Shown here piece by piece: positions 44,911 to 54,942 of a stretch of DNA of 64,000 bases. The number at the start of each line of letters is the position of its first letter. The first letter of the stretch is position 1. The DNA comes from Sulfolobales archaeon (GTDB lineage: Archaea > Thermoproteota > Thermoprotei_A > Sulfolobales > Desulfurococcaceae). The stretch covers positions 124,001 to 188,000 of the forward strand of contig JANXDZ010000002.1 in assembly GCA_025059075.1 (NCBI GenBank). The letters run 5' to 3'. A model generated the notes under the pieces. That model was not told the origin of the DNA and did not search any database. It saw only the letters and a list, made by a program, of their open reading frames with translations. Position numbers and translations under genes: made by a program.

Positions 44911-44921
44911 ATATAAAAGAA
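44911..44921 (-). promoter_or_regulatory. TATA box of the kor operon
   Basis: Reverse-strand CTTTTATATCG at about 44921-44911 is a good TATA box. A start 25 nt downstream would fall near 44890, just before the GGTGAG at 44884-44879, which limits where korD can begin. Confidence 0.5.
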
Positions 44922-45117
44922 GTAGTTACACTCTCCTATAGCTTAAGTACTCTTAGTGAGCATAGGTATCTACAAGACTTCTTCTTAAAAGTTCCCTGGA
45001 ATACCCCCTTAACTCCACGATGATTTATAGTAGTGAAGTTCTTGTAGCATGAGTATAAAATACCCTGTTTTAAATCAAGGCTGGTTACTAGAGTAGGATA
45101 TGCAATAGGTGTTGTGC

Positions 45118-47757
45118 ATGGCAGTTAAGTACGTAGAGGATGCTGGTAGAGACAGCGAAGTCATGAAGCTCTTAAGACCCTATATTGTTGACTGGTTTAA
45201 AGCAAAGTATGGCTCTCTCACTCCTCCACAAAGAATGGCTATTCCACTAATTAAAGCTAGAGCTAATGTATTGGTCTCAGCGCCCACTGGAACTGGGAAA
45301 ACTCTAGCTGCATTCTTAGGTATAATAGATAACCTTTATGCAGCATACGAAGGAAGTAGTTCTCTACCGGAAGGAGTTCGAGTAATTTACGTGAGCCCTC
45401 TAAGAGCCTTAAATAACGACATGAGGAAAAACATAGTTGAACCAATAAACGGCATTATGCAAGTAGCTAAAGATATGTATGGAATATCCCTGCCACAGAT
45501 CAAGGTGTCTGTAAGGACTAGTGATACCACTCCATATGAGAAGCACAAAATGCTCCGCAGCCCACCTCACATATTAATAACTACTCCTGAAAGCCTTGCA
45601 CTATCTCTAAACGCCCCTAGATTTAGGGAGCGTCTTGTAAACGTAGAGGTAGTTATAGTTGATGAAATACATGAGCTAGCATCCACTAAGAGAGGCAGCC
45701 ACCTAGCTCTATCAATTGAGAGGCTCGAGAACTTAGTTGGGAGAGAACTAGTTAGAATAGGGCTAAGTGCCACTATTTCCCCTCTAGATGAAGTAGCCAA
45801 GTTCCTAGTTGGCTATAGGGATAGTGGAGAGCTAAGAGATTGCTACATAGTGGATGCTAGATTCACTAAGCCACTTGAAGTAAGAGTTATTGCACCTATA
45901 GTTGATTTAATTAATGCAAGTTTTGAAGAAATCAATGAAGCCATCTATGAAGTAGTCTCAAACGTTATTAAACAGTATAGGACAACTCTCATATTCACTA
46001 ACACCAGGAGTTCAACTGAAAGAGTTGTCTTTAAGCTTAGGAAAATAATGAATGGAGTAGTTAATGTAGATGAAATTGAAGCTCATCACAGTAGCTTAAG
46101 CAGGAACATAAGGCTTGAAGTAGAGGATAAATTGAAGAAAGGGGAGCTAAAGGCTATAGTGTCTTCAACAAGCCTAGAGCTCGGCATAGACATAGGCTAC
46201 ATTGATGCAGTAGTCCTACTTAGCAGTCCGAAGTCCGTCAGTAGACTTCTCCAAAGAGTAGGTAGATCTGGACACTACGTAAACCACGTAAGTAGAGGGG
46301 TAATAGTAGTGGTGGATAGAGATGATCTCGTTGAATGCACTACTTTAGCTAAGCTAGCATTAGAGAGAAGAATTGATAGAGTCCACATACCTAAAAATCC
46401 CCTCGACGTCTTAATACAGCACTTACTGGGGATGGCTCTTGAGAAAGAGTGGAGAGTAGAGGAAGCCTTTAGATTAATTAAGAGGACTTATAGCTTTCAT
46501 GAATTAACTTATGAAGACTTCATACGTTCACTGAGGTATCTTGCTGGCTCTTATTCAAATTACTTAGAGCACATGAGAGTTTACTCCAAGGTGAAGCTGT
46601 ATGAAGATAAAGGCACTTTTAGAGCTCGTAGAGGAGCTAGAATGATATATCTCCTTAACTTAGGGACTATACCTGATGAAGCTAAGGTAAGCGTATTTAC
46701 AGTTGACGGCAAGTACATCGGTGATCTAGAGGAGGAGTTTGCTGAACTGCTCTCTCCTGGAGATCTATTTGTGCTTGGTGGAAGAGTGTATGAATACGTT
46801 GGAGGCAAGGGCTTCAAAGTCTTCGTTAAAAGAGCTGATGGAGCTAAACCCACTGTGCCAAGTTGGTTTAGTGAAACACTTCCTCTAGCGTTTGATTCAG
46901 CTATAGAAGTCGGGAGGTTTAGAAGAACCATCGGTGAACTAGCTTCAAATAAGACGAGTAGGGAAGTGATAAATTACTTAGTTAACGAGTATGGCATTGG
47001 AGAGCACCTCGCAGGCATCATATATAAATACATTAAAGAACAAATGGAGTTTACTGGAGGCCTCATTCCTTCAGATAAATTAATGCTAATTGAAGTATAC
47101 GATGAGCCTGATAGGAGGAATGTAATAATCCACTCACTTTTCGGTAGGAGAGTTAATTCATCTCTTGCTAGAGCTTATGCATACTTAGTGAGTAACTCCA
47201 TAGGATGTAATGTTAGAATAACGATCAACGATAATGGATTTATGTTAACTCTACCTGGGCATCCGAAAGCTGAGTGGAGAGAACTACTGCTTCAACTATA
47301 TCCAGAGAATATTATTGATATATTGAGGAGAGTTCTTGTAAGAACTGAGCTAATGAAGCATAGGTTTAGGCACTGTGCTCTTAGAAGCCTAATGATCCTT
47401 AGGAAGTATAGAGACGTTGAAAGAGACTCAAGAAAGCTTCAGTTAAATGCTGAAGAGCTATTAAAGGTAGTAGGAGAAATAGAGGGCTTTCCAATACTTG
47501 AAGAAACTTTTAGAGAAATACTCGAAGATCACATGGATATTGAGGCGGCAAAGAACGTCCTCAAGTGGATTCACTCTGGGGAGATAGAAGTTAGAGAACT
47601 TAGTGCAAGAAGTATACCAAGTCCATTTGCACACAACATTGTACTACAGGGGTATAGCGATATAGTATTGATGGAGGATAGGAGGAGGCTCCTAAAGAAG
47701 CTCTATGAGGAAACTATTAAGTTCATAGGTGAAAGTTATAAGCAGTCGACTCCTTAA
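45118..47757 (+). CDS. lhr: Lhr-type superfamily 2 ATP-dependent helicase
   Basis: Large helicase-related protein of about 879 residues, involved in DNA repair and fork processing in archaea. Motifs: SAPTGTGKTLAAFLGI (Walker A), YVSPLRALNND (Ia), TTPESLALSL, VDEIHELASTKRGSHLALS (DEIH), GLSATISPLDEVAKFL, STSLELGIDIGYID and LLQRVGRSGH (VI). A winged helix and Lhr core domain fill the C-terminal half. Start: ATG at 45118 with AGGTG 6 nt upstream; the longest ORF begins at GTG 45109. Confidence 0.94.
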   Translation: MAVKYVEDAGRDSEVMKLLRPYIVDWFKAKYGSLTPPQRMAIPLIKARANVLVSAPTGTGKTLAAFLGIIDNLYAAYEGSSSLPEGVRVIYVSPLRALNNDMRKNIVEPINGIMQVAKDMYGISLPQIKVSVRTSDTTPYEKHKMLRSPPHILITTPESLALSLNAPRFRERLVNVEVVIVDEIHELASTKRGSHLALSIERLENLVGRELVRIGLSATISPLDEVAKFLVGYRDSGELRDCYIVDARFTKPLEVRVIAPIVDLINASFEEINEAIYEVVSNVIKQYRTTLIFTNTRSSTERVVFKLRKIMNGVVNVDEIEAHHSSLSRNIRLEVEDKLKKGELKAIVSSTSLELGIDIGYIDAVVLLSSPKSVSRLLQRVGRSGHYVNHVSRGVIVVVDRDDLVECTTLAKLALERRIDRVHIPKNPLDVLIQHLLGMALEKEWRVEEAFRLIKRTYSFHELTYEDFIRSLRYLAGSYSNYLEHMRVYSKVKLYEDKGTFRARRGARMIYLLNLGTIPDEAKVSVFTVDGKYIGDLEEEFAELLSPGDLFVLGGRVYEYVGGKGFKVFVKRADGAKPTVPSWFSETLPLAFDSAIEVGRFRRTIGELASNKTSREVINYLVNEYGIGEHLAGIIYKYIKEQMEFTGGLIPSDKLMLIEVYDEPDRRNVIIHSLFGRRVNSSLARAYAYLVSNSIGCNVRITINDNGFMLTLPGHPKAEWRELLLQLYPENIIDILRRVLVRTELMKHRFRHCALRSLMILRKYRDVERDSRKLQLNAEELLKVVGEIEGFPILEETFREILEDHMDIEAAKNVLKWIHSGEIEVRELSARSIPSPFAHNIVLQGYSDIVLMEDRRRLLKKLYEETIKFIGESYKQSTP

Positions 47758-47817
47758 CGCTTTAAATAGAAAGACATATTGCATTGCTCTCCAAATGGTT
47801 CCTCAGGTGTAAGAGTC

Positions 47818-48459
47818 TTGTATGAAGAAGTCAAGAGTGAAGTAGTAGAAGTCCTCAAGACTCTTGAGGAGAAGGGGTTAAACTATGGTAGATCTGGTAA
47901 TGTGAGTGTGAGAATACCCAGTAAAGGCCATGTTGTAATAACGCCCAGTGGATTTGTTAAGAGCGCTTTAAGTCCTAAGGATGTACTAGTGATAGATATG
48001 GAAGGCAATGTAATTGAGGGAGAGGGCCTGCCCACTATAGAGATCCAGCTGCACTTGAGGATATATGAGGAGTACGAGTACTTTAATGCAGTAATACATG
48101 CTCATACAATATATTCTTCAGCTCTAGCTGTAGCTAGGGAAAGCATCCCACCCATAATTGATGAAATGGTTCTATACATTGGGGGGGAAGTTAGAGTAGC
48201 TGACTACGCTCCATTCGGAAGCAAGGAATTAGCAGAGAATGCTGTGAAGGCATTGAGAGATAGAAGAGCGACTTTGCTGGCAAATCATGGAGTAGTAGCG
48301 TGCGGTAGAGATCTTTGGGAAGCCTTAGAGGTATTGGAAGTAGTTGAGAGAGTAGCACACATATATACGCTGTCTAAAGCTCTCGGCAGAGCTTTCTCAA
48401 TACCGAGCGAAGTAGTTGAATTCCAGAAGACTGTGTTTTTAAGTAAGCTGAAGCATTAA
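47818..48459 (+). CDS. Class II aldolase/adducin-family protein (fuculose-phosphate aldolase type)
   Basis: Zinc aldolase of about 213 residues. GRSGNVSVRIP and ITPSGFVKSAL bind the phosphate end, HAHTIYSSALA and NHGVVACG carry the metal histidines, and LPTIEIQLHLRIYEEY includes the catalytic glutamate region. The substrate may be L-fuculose 1-phosphate or another ketose phosphate; archaeal relatives feed carbon into DHAP and aldehydes. Start: TTG at 47818 with GGTG about 8 nt upstream; the longest ORF starts at 47779. It converges on the transglutaminase gene with a 4-nt overlap. Confidence 0.88.
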   Translation: MYEEVKSEVVEVLKTLEEKGLNYGRSGNVSVRIPSKGHVVITPSGFVKSALSPKDVLVIDMEGNVIEGEGLPTIEIQLHLRIYEEYEYFNAVIHAHTIYSSALAVARESIPPIIDEMVLYIGGEVRVADYAPFGSKELAENAVKALRDRRATLLANHGVVACGRDLWEALEVLEVVERVAHIYTLSKALGRAFSIPSEVVEFQKTVFLSKLKH

Positions 48460-49571
48460 GAATTTTTTGAAGATAGCGCCTTAATTACATCACTTATGGA
48501 GCCACTTGCGATGAGGGTATACTCCGCTCTATCTACATCAATGCTATAGATCGTTAATTTAACTATATCGATCTTCTTTGAATGCCTCCAGTAATTGTTG
48601 TAATTTAAGATCTCCTCACTAACGGGCTTAAATGTTGATGAGCCTTGTTCTATCGATATATATCTTCCCGCTGGATCAACTATGATTGTGCTGCCTTCCT
48701 TAAATACCATTACTGCAGCATGACCTCCCCCGTTTGAGAACTTCATTGTCATCAAGTAGATTTCTATGTTGCTTAAATTAGTGGAGCAATTAGTGGAGCT
48801 CACATATGCCTTAAGCATGGCGTAGGCGAGAATCGCCATATCATCGCAATCTCCTGCTTTTGATAAGATGGTATAGCTTGGTGTTTGCACGTAATCTCTA
48901 ATGATCTTGATATCTACGTTAGTTACGAGTATTTCACTATTCTGCGTCAAAGTCTCCATTAGTATAGTTGGGATCTCGGGGTCTTCAACGTACTTTATAT
49001 TCTTAATTACATAGCTGTATACTTGGCGTAATGCAGAGGCTATATCTATGGAATCACCCGTGATCTCTAGGGTAATTTCATGAACAGCCTCTATTTCTAC
49101 GCTATTTAAAACTCTCGGTATAGCGCTTGGAATACAGCAATAGCTGTTAATTAATGCCGATAACTCAATGACTCTCTTACTTAGTTCTCTATATCGTGCT
49201 GAATCTTCCTTAAGTGAACTTAAAACAATTTTTAATATTGTGTTCTCAGCTGAAGTGAGAGTAAGCCTTTGCTTCAACTTAGTGTTTTCATCCTTTAGTA
49301 AGCCATTTTCATATGTGAGAGCATTCAAAGCCCCCTTTAAGGCCTCGTAATCACTCATTAACTTAGCATAATCGCTGAGAAGCTTCTCGTAATTTCTGTT
49401 CTCTGAAGAAGCTTCATAAAGTTGACTGCGATTAATATTAGCTAGCTTAAAGATCACTATGGCTTCCAGCAAAGCTATTAACAACAGTATTAATAACAGT
49501 GTAGGAAGCAATTTGCCCAACTTTACCCCCAGCCAAGCTATTAGTGTTACAACTCTATTATACTCTTTCAA
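48456..49571 (-). CDS. Membrane-anchored transglutaminase-like protein
   Basis: A hydrophobic helix (LLPTLLLILLLIALLEAIVIF, residues about 21-41) anchors the protein. A coiled coil follows (SDYAKLMSDYEALKGALNAL ... ENGLLKDENTKLKQRL), then a transglutaminase-like domain. Its triad is visible: Cys in SKAGDCDDMAILAYAM, His in GGGHAAVMVF and Asp in IIVDPAGRYI. The enzyme part should be outside the cell; it could be a protease or cross-linking enzyme acting on surface proteins. The neighbouring surface-protein pseudogene (49823-51852) is divergent from it. Confidence 0.85.
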   Translation of the reverse strand: MKEYNRVVTLIAWLGVKLGKLLPTLLLILLLIALLEAIVIFKLANINRSQLYEASSENRNYEKLLSDYAKLMSDYEALKGALNALTYENGLLKDENTKLKQRLTLTSAENTILKIVLSSLKEDSARYRELSKRVIELSALINSYCCIPSAIPRVLNSVEIEAVHEITLEITGDSIDIASALRQVYSYVIKNIKYVEDPEIPTILMETLTQNSEILVTNVDIKIIRDYVQTPSYTILSKAGDCDDMAILAYAMLKAYVSSTNCSTNLSNIEIYLMTMKFSNGGGHAAVMVFKEGSTIIVDPAGRYISIEQGSSTFKPVSEEILNYNNYWRHSKKIDIVKLTIYSIDVDRAEYTLIASGSISDVIKALSSKNS

Positions 49572-49822
49572 TCCTTTTACTTATTCTCAGTGAATGTTCT
49601 TAACAATGTGCTTTAGGGCTTGAGGACATGTGCTTCAGCTACTACTATGAAGTTGCTTAAAACTTCTCCACAACGTGAAGCATAGTTCTATGCTGCTAAA
49701 GTATGTGGGAAACAACCTTACTCAATGCTATAGAGTATTGTTGACCATGATTACTTGTTTAGAACTTACTTAAGCTTTAGCAAAGTTTAAAGTATTAAGT
49801 TAAATAATGTTCTTGCGAGATA
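49572..49822. other. Divergent intergenic region, 250 bp
   Basis: Lies between the transglutaminase gene and the surface-protein pseudogene. A palindrome AGCATAGTTCTATGCT (49679-49694) is the only notable element. The TTTAAAGTATTAAG run near 49786-49799 may be the old promoter of the pseudogene. Confidence 0.4.
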
Positions 49823-51852
49823 TTGAAAATACCACTAGCTGTTATTGCAATCTTTAGCTTAATGCCTGCTTCACTATCTAAAGGTCCAACTACTCCTACT
49901 GAAACAACGCCAGCAACTACTCCATATACAACTCCAACTACACCACCTACTACAACTCCACCATCTGAAGAAAAGTGGATTGATGTATTTGAAGAATTCA
50001 TGGATTTAGTACATTATATGAAGTGGAAGCTCGAATTCCATGATCGCGTTGATGATGAATTAACAATAAAAATACTTCATTACTACTACAGGGGAATTGA
50101 AGCAGTAGGAGGCGGTATACGAAGATCGAGTTTATAATTGAGGGAGATGGCGATATTTCAACAGCCGTTCTATGGCTTCCAAAGCAAGCTGGAGTTACGC
50201 CTAAGGTAATGATCGGTGGAGAAGAAGTGCCGCCGCATATTGCGGAATACGCTGCTCAATCATTTATAGCTGTATTCATGAACTTTTTCGTTATCCCCCA
50301 TCACTTTATGAATGCACCGTTTTGGCCTCAAATACCTCCAGAAATAGGCACAGCAACTCACATTTCATCAGTTCAAATAACGTATGGAAATACTACTTTA
50401 AGCGTCGATAAATGGATTTTCACGCCTAATCCTAATAACCTGGATTGGGCTAACATGACTAAGATAGATGTATGGATATCTATCTACAAGGAAGCATGTG
50501 TGTCTACTTCAGGATAGAATCAACGACAGTTATAGAGACGTATGAGCTATTGGAAATACATTAGTTTTTTTACAGAGCCATCATCAGCCATAATTTACTT
50601 ATTCTTAACACCTCCCGCGCTGTCTACATGTAGAAGTCCATGGGAGGGTCAGCAGGTTGCAGCTACTATAGTTTTCTCAGCTAGCGGCATTGATATAGAT
50701 GTTCATCCAGATGCAGTTGTCCTCATTGTTGATAATGTGAGCTATAGCTTCAGTGATCTACCTAAAAGCTTCAATTGGACTACTGGTTCAATCCACGTAT
50801 TTGAATGGATGGAGGTTGTTCTATCCACTATTGGAGGGAAACGCTATGCCTGGAATTCAATAAGCGGCATTTCATTTGAGAGAACTAACTTTATTGCTGT
50901 GCCAGTAAACGGCGGCTCTATTTCAGCAGAATACAAAACACAGTACTTATGGATTATTTCAGCCGAGGGATTGGGATCTGATGCTGTTGGAAGAGTAGTT
51001 GTAATTGATTGATGGAGCTACGACTTCTAAATGCTTCCAGCCTCCTTTTAGTGGGATGAGGGCTCACTCCACGTATGTTGTTATGAAGACTTCGCGTGAT
51101 CTACGATAGATGACAAGAGGTATGCAAATCACGATCCAAGGTGCATCAACTTAACTATTTTAAGCCCAGGCGTTTTAAATAGATCTTATCACTTTGAATA
51201 TAGACTCCACATAGGAGCTGAAGCAGGCAAAGGCAGTACTGATCCTCCCCCAGGTTCATACTGGATTGATGATGGAGCCTATGTGAATATAACGGCCATC
51301 CCAAGCCAAGGACACGCTTCAAAATGTGGACAGCGATCTTTGCAATAGGCTCAACGTACAGCAGATTTAACAATCCTACAACTGTGTGGATCCGTGATTC
51401 AATAAGCCTTGTAGCCAACTTCACGCAGGCCTTCGACTTCACTATCTCTGTTAACCTAAGCAGCATATACGTTTATAAAGGCAGTTCAGCAACTACAAGC
51501 GTCTTTGTTGAATACGTTGGAGAGCCTCCTTAGAGAGTTATGCTCTTTATTTCAGGAGTACCTCAAGGAGCTTCCTATAGCTTAGATATAGAGTCAGGTT
51601 TCCCTCCAATATGGACTACTTTAACCATTACGGCGACTCCACAGCTCAAGCTGGAACATATGTTTTAACAATCATAGCATTAAGTGAAAACATAACTAAG
51701 GTAAGAGAGTTTTCACTAATTATTTTAGAAAAACCTAGTACGAGCAGTTATGGATACTGATTGTAGCAACAGTCATAACAATAATCACTGCAGCAGCCTT
51801 CATGCTTATTAAATTACGTCAGTGGCCGAAAGCTTATCTCCCTATATTCTAA
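49823..51852 (+). pseudogene. Frameshifted secreted/S-layer-like surface protein
   Basis: Once a surface protein of roughly 670 residues, now broken into at least five reading frames. It opens with TTG 49823, a signal peptide (KIPLAVIAIFSLMPASLS) and a Thr/Pro linker. Frame changes occur near 50115-50135 and around 50510-50545, followed by a stop at 51002-51004, a further degraded stretch, then SYWIDDGAYVNITAIPSQGH and, one frame over, the Ig-like/NEW3-type strands SISLVANFTQAFDFTISV. After GVPQGASY another shift leads to STAQAGTYVLTIIALSENI, and a final shift to the C-terminal anchor WILIVATVITIITAAAFMLI ending at TAA 51850-51852. Signal peptide, repeated beta domains and C-terminal helix are those of archaeal S-layer or extracellular proteins. 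Confidence 0.8.
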
Positions 51853-52247
51853 AGGAAGATGGGGCTTGCTCTATGTTGAGAAGGCAAGCAATAAACTTTA
51901 ACTTTATTCCCTCTTATTTAATAAGCCATCCAGTATGCGGTGGAATTTCTTCACTAAACCAGAATTAGTGTATTAGAGGCTATGTAAAACCATGGTAATG
52001 AACTAAGTACTTTAATTCTGCATAATATTCATTTTCTATTCATAGAGGCTATTGTGAGGAGATAATGTATCAATGATTAGAATAAAGATAAATGAATTCA
52101 AGAAAAGAATTGTCACATTTATTTTTTAAATATTAAGCTTTATATTAGATTGTATAAACATTAAATGTTACTTTGTATTGAGATAAAAGTATATATTATC
52201 TTATAGCCTTAGTAACAGACAGGTGGGTATATACGTGTAGCCAAAAA
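51853..52247. other. AT-rich interval, 395 bp, before the aquaporin
   Basis: No gene is supported. A GCTTGC/GCAAGC pair lies just after the pseudogene stop (about 51862-51887), possibly its terminator. TAGAGGCTAT occurs twice (near 51975 and 52046). The right end carries aquaporin promoter candidates (GTATATATTATC at about 52188-52199) and a GGTGGG near 52221. Confidence 0.4.
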
Positions 52248-52949
52248 ATGCAACCAACATTGTGGCAAGTTTTTATAGCAGAAGTATTTGGCACATGGGC
52301 TTTAACACTATTTGGACCTGCTTCAGCTATAACACTAATATCTATACTTGGCGGAGGTCCTGCTGCACTATTTGGTATAGGTGCAGCATTCGGCTTCATA
52401 GTCATGATAATGATATATACCTTGGGTCACATTTCAGGAACACATATAAATCCATCTGTGACAATAGCTCTTTCAGTAATCCGTAGACTTCCTACTAAAC
52501 TCATTGGACCTTATATAGCTGCCCAAATTATAGGCTCTGTAATAGCTGGCTTATGCCTATACGGATTCTACCCAGATGTAGGTAAAGCCGTGCGCTTTGG
52601 CGCTACTCTTCCAGGCACTGGTATAAGTGATAGTGCAGCTATAGCAATAGAGATAGTTCTCACAATGTGGCTACTGTTTGTAATCATGGGCGTAGCTGTA
52701 GATAAGAGAGCTCCACCAGGCTGGGCTGGATTTAGCATAGGAATGATAGTAGCTTGTGACATATGGATGGGAGGACCCTTAACAGGAGCCAGCATGAACT
52801 TTGCAAGATCTCTATCATCTGCTATTGCTGCCGCTATAGTTGGCGACACACTCCCATTATCCAAGATATGGATATATCTAATAGGACCTATAATAGGAGG
52901 CATAATAGGAGCAGCTCTCTACGAATACATATTCAAACCCGCCAAGTAA
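52248..52949 (+). CDS. MIP-family channel (aquaporin/aquaglyceroporin) with altered NPA boxes
   Basis: A 233-residue, six-helix channel. The two half-helix motifs are recognisable but changed: the first is N68-P69-S70 in GTHINPSVTIA and the second is N184-F185-A186 in SMNFARS. The selectivity arginine R187 after the second box is kept, and the position of the water-channel histidine appears to be Ile172, as in archaeal AqpM. It may conduct water, glycerol, a gas or a weak acid. Start ATG 52248; GGTGGG is too far (about 22 nt) to decide it, so a leaderless mRNA from the upstream TATA is possible. Confidence 0.85.
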   Translation: MQPTLWQVFIAEVFGTWALTLFGPASAITLISILGGGPAALFGIGAAFGFIVMIMIYTLGHISGTHINPSVTIALSVIRRLPTKLIGPYIAAQIIGSVIAGLCLYGFYPDVGKAVRFGATLPGTGISDSAAIAIEIVLTMWLLFVIMGVAVDKRAPPGWAGFSIGMIVACDIWMGGPLTGASMNFARSLSSAIAAAIVGDTLPLSKIWIYLIGPIIGGIIGAALYEYIFKPAK

Positions 52950-53042
52950 TAAATCAATATATTTTTCCCCCACATCTCAGTACATTCCTCAACAAAGTTC
53001 ATTACAGATGAATCACATTAGATCCCATGCCTTTGAGCTCTC

Positions 53043-53067
53043 TGCATTACTGAATGGGGGTAATGCA
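53043..53067. repeat. Perfect 8-bp hairpin after the aquaporin
   Basis: TGCATTAC (53043-53050), 9-nt loop TGAATGGGG, GTAATGCA (53060-53067). It sits about 95 bp past the aquaporin stop in the 314-bp gap before the M28 peptidase gene. Confidence 0.4.
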
Positions 53068-53120
53068 CTTAAAACTGAGCATAGGGGGCTTAAGTCTTAG
53101 GAATAGATAGTTAATGAACT

Positions 53121-53149
53121 CATTGAGGAGAACTCACATCCCCTCAATG
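53121..53149. repeat. Second perfect 8-bp hairpin in the same gap
   Basis: CATTGAGG (53121-53128), 13-nt loop, CCTCAATG (53142-53149). Nothing else in 52950-53263 looks like a gene; the rest is AT-rich with a TGCATG repeat near 53147 and 53177, and the promoter of the next gene should be near 53215-53240. Confidence 0.4.
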
Positions 53150-53263
53150 CATGGAGAAAGTAAGCGTCACCGCCTCATGCATGTTTTAATTGCACTGCTG
53201 TAGAAACAGTAATAAAAGACTGGATAGCGTTTTAGTGTTATAAGCAATTAATGAGGGTTTATT

Positions 53264-54889
53264 GTGAACGAGCTTATCATAGGTAGAGAAGTCTTTGAGA
53301 GAGAAATTGTAGCTGGCAGCGCTGCTGAGCTAGATGTTGTTCATGCTTTAAAAGAGTTATTTGAAGAGCTGGGAGGAGATGATGTTTACTTAGAACCACT
53401 TCCAGTCATGACTTGGATTGAGGATGAGTGCTTTATTGAAGCACCTGAGTTAAGGATTAAGTGTCTAGCGCTTCCATACAGTCTTTCAATAGATGTTGAA
53501 GCTAGATCTCTCTATGTCCATTACTACGGCAACAGCATTGCATTAAGAGAGGATCCAGTTAATAAAATAGCTATTGCTCCATACCCAGATGAACTAGATG
53601 ACGCTAAGTACGTATTGTTAAAGCTAGCTAAAGCTGGTGCAACTGCAGTAGTATTCTATGACAATTACCCAGGGAGAGTTAGAAGAATAGTGGTTTGTGG
53701 TAGTAAGGGGTATTCATATATACATGGCTCACCACCTCCAATACCGGCAGTCGCTATATCTAAGGAGTCATTGCTTAAGCTCGCTAAGTCAATTAATGGA
53801 GGAGCGTTGAGGCTCTACATTAAGACAAGAGTAGTGCATAGTTCAACGGGGTACAATGTGGTATCTGTCTACAATGGATCGCTGGAGTCTGAAGTAATAT
53901 TGTCAGCACACCACGACCATTGGCTTAAAGGATATTCAGATGATTTAATAGGCTTAGAATCCCTGGCTAAAGTAGCGCTGAAGCTAAAGAATATTGATAG
54001 AAAGCACACTTACATACTAATATCCTTTACAGCAGAGGAATCAGGAGCGCCTGGCTACGCGAGTTGGTATTGGTCATGGGGTAGTAGGAAGTACTTAGAG
54101 GGCAGGCTCGTAAAAAGAGATCTAGATAAGATAGCGCTTGCAGTAAACATTGATGCAGTATTCACAACTCCTCTGAGAGCTTCAATAAACCCATTTATAT
54201 GGAATGTTATTAAAAAACTAGTTGACTTAAGCTATATATCAATTGATGGAGCGACGGTAGATCAACCGATGTTTGATAGCTATTCATTTACAACAGTTGG
54301 AGTACCAGCACTAACACTACATACATTTAATGAATTAAAGCCAAACTATCACACAAACCTAGACGACGGACGCGAATGGCCTCCAAACTTAGTTGAAAAA
54401 GTTGTTGAAGCAATAAGTAGCTTGCTAAAAACAGTTGACTCCTATAACATTAATGAACTATACAAACTTGATGTAAGTACGTTCATTAATGATCTTTTAG
54501 GTGATGCACCAGTAGAGACATTGATCTTATTAATGAAGCTAAGGGAGCTTAAAAACCTTGAGGGCAAGGTTGCTATAGATAGATTCGTAAGAGACTTCAC
54601 TAAGAACTTCATTAAAGCATCTTCTGATTGCAGACTTGGAGGAAGGACTCTCTCATCAATTACACCAGAAATATACTTGCTGAGTGAGTTAATTAAGGAG
54701 GTAAGGGAGGGTCTTGTGGGAGAAGTTGAGGTAAGCGTCATTGGAGCTGAAGAAGTGCTTTTCAACGCCTATGTAAACACTCATACACAGCTTGAAGTGC
54801 TTAAGTCAATGTATGTAACAATGGCTTCAGTTGCTAGGAAGTACTTAGATTACTTAAATAACATAGTCAGCTCTAGCTTAATTCATTAA
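53264..54889 (+). CDS. M28-family zinc aminopeptidase-like protein
   Basis: A 541-residue cytoplasmic-looking peptidase (no signal peptide). A PA-like domain (residues about 95-190, KAGATAVVFYDNYPGR) is inserted before the catalytic core. Metal and catalytic residues are seen in LSAHHDHWLKGYSDDLIGLE (His, Asp), FTAEESGAPGY (Glu-Glu), VNIDAVF (Asp) and YHTNLDD (His). The last 150 residues are helical. Likely an aminopeptidase or carboxypeptidase for peptide recycling. Start: GTG at 53264, preceded by a GAGGG. ProS follows by about 50 bp. Confidence 0.85.
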   Translation: MNELIIGREVFEREIVAGSAAELDVVHALKELFEELGGDDVYLEPLPVMTWIEDECFIEAPELRIKCLALPYSLSIDVEARSLYVHYYGNSIALREDPVNKIAIAPYPDELDDAKYVLLKLAKAGATAVVFYDNYPGRVRRIVVCGSKGYSYIHGSPPPIPAVAISKESLLKLAKSINGGALRLYIKTRVVHSSTGYNVVSVYNGSLESEVILSAHHDHWLKGYSDDLIGLESLAKVALKLKNIDRKHTYILISFTAEESGAPGYASWYWSWGSRKYLEGRLVKRDLDKIALAVNIDAVFTTPLRASINPFIWNVIKKLVDLSYISIDGATVDQPMFDSYSFTTVGVPALTLHTFNELKPNYHTNLDDGREWPPNLVEKVVEAISSLLKTVDSYNINELYKLDVSTFINDLLGDAPVETLILLMKLRELKNLEGKVAIDRFVRDFTKNFIKASSDCRLGGRTLSSITPEIYLLSELIKEVREGLVGEVEVSVIGAEEVLFNAYVNTHTQLEVLKSMYVTMASVARKYLDYLNNIVSSSLIH

Positions 54890-54942
54890 AATCTATTTTA
54901 AGCTCTCCCTAAAGCTAATGTATTGATAGGTGTAGGCTGGAG

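Noticed and set aside
44802-45023. 73-codon plus-strand ORF with a plausible-looking C-terminal half
   Set aside because: The first third is antisense to the korD ferredoxin cysteines and the rest lies over the kor promoter; no ribosome binding site.
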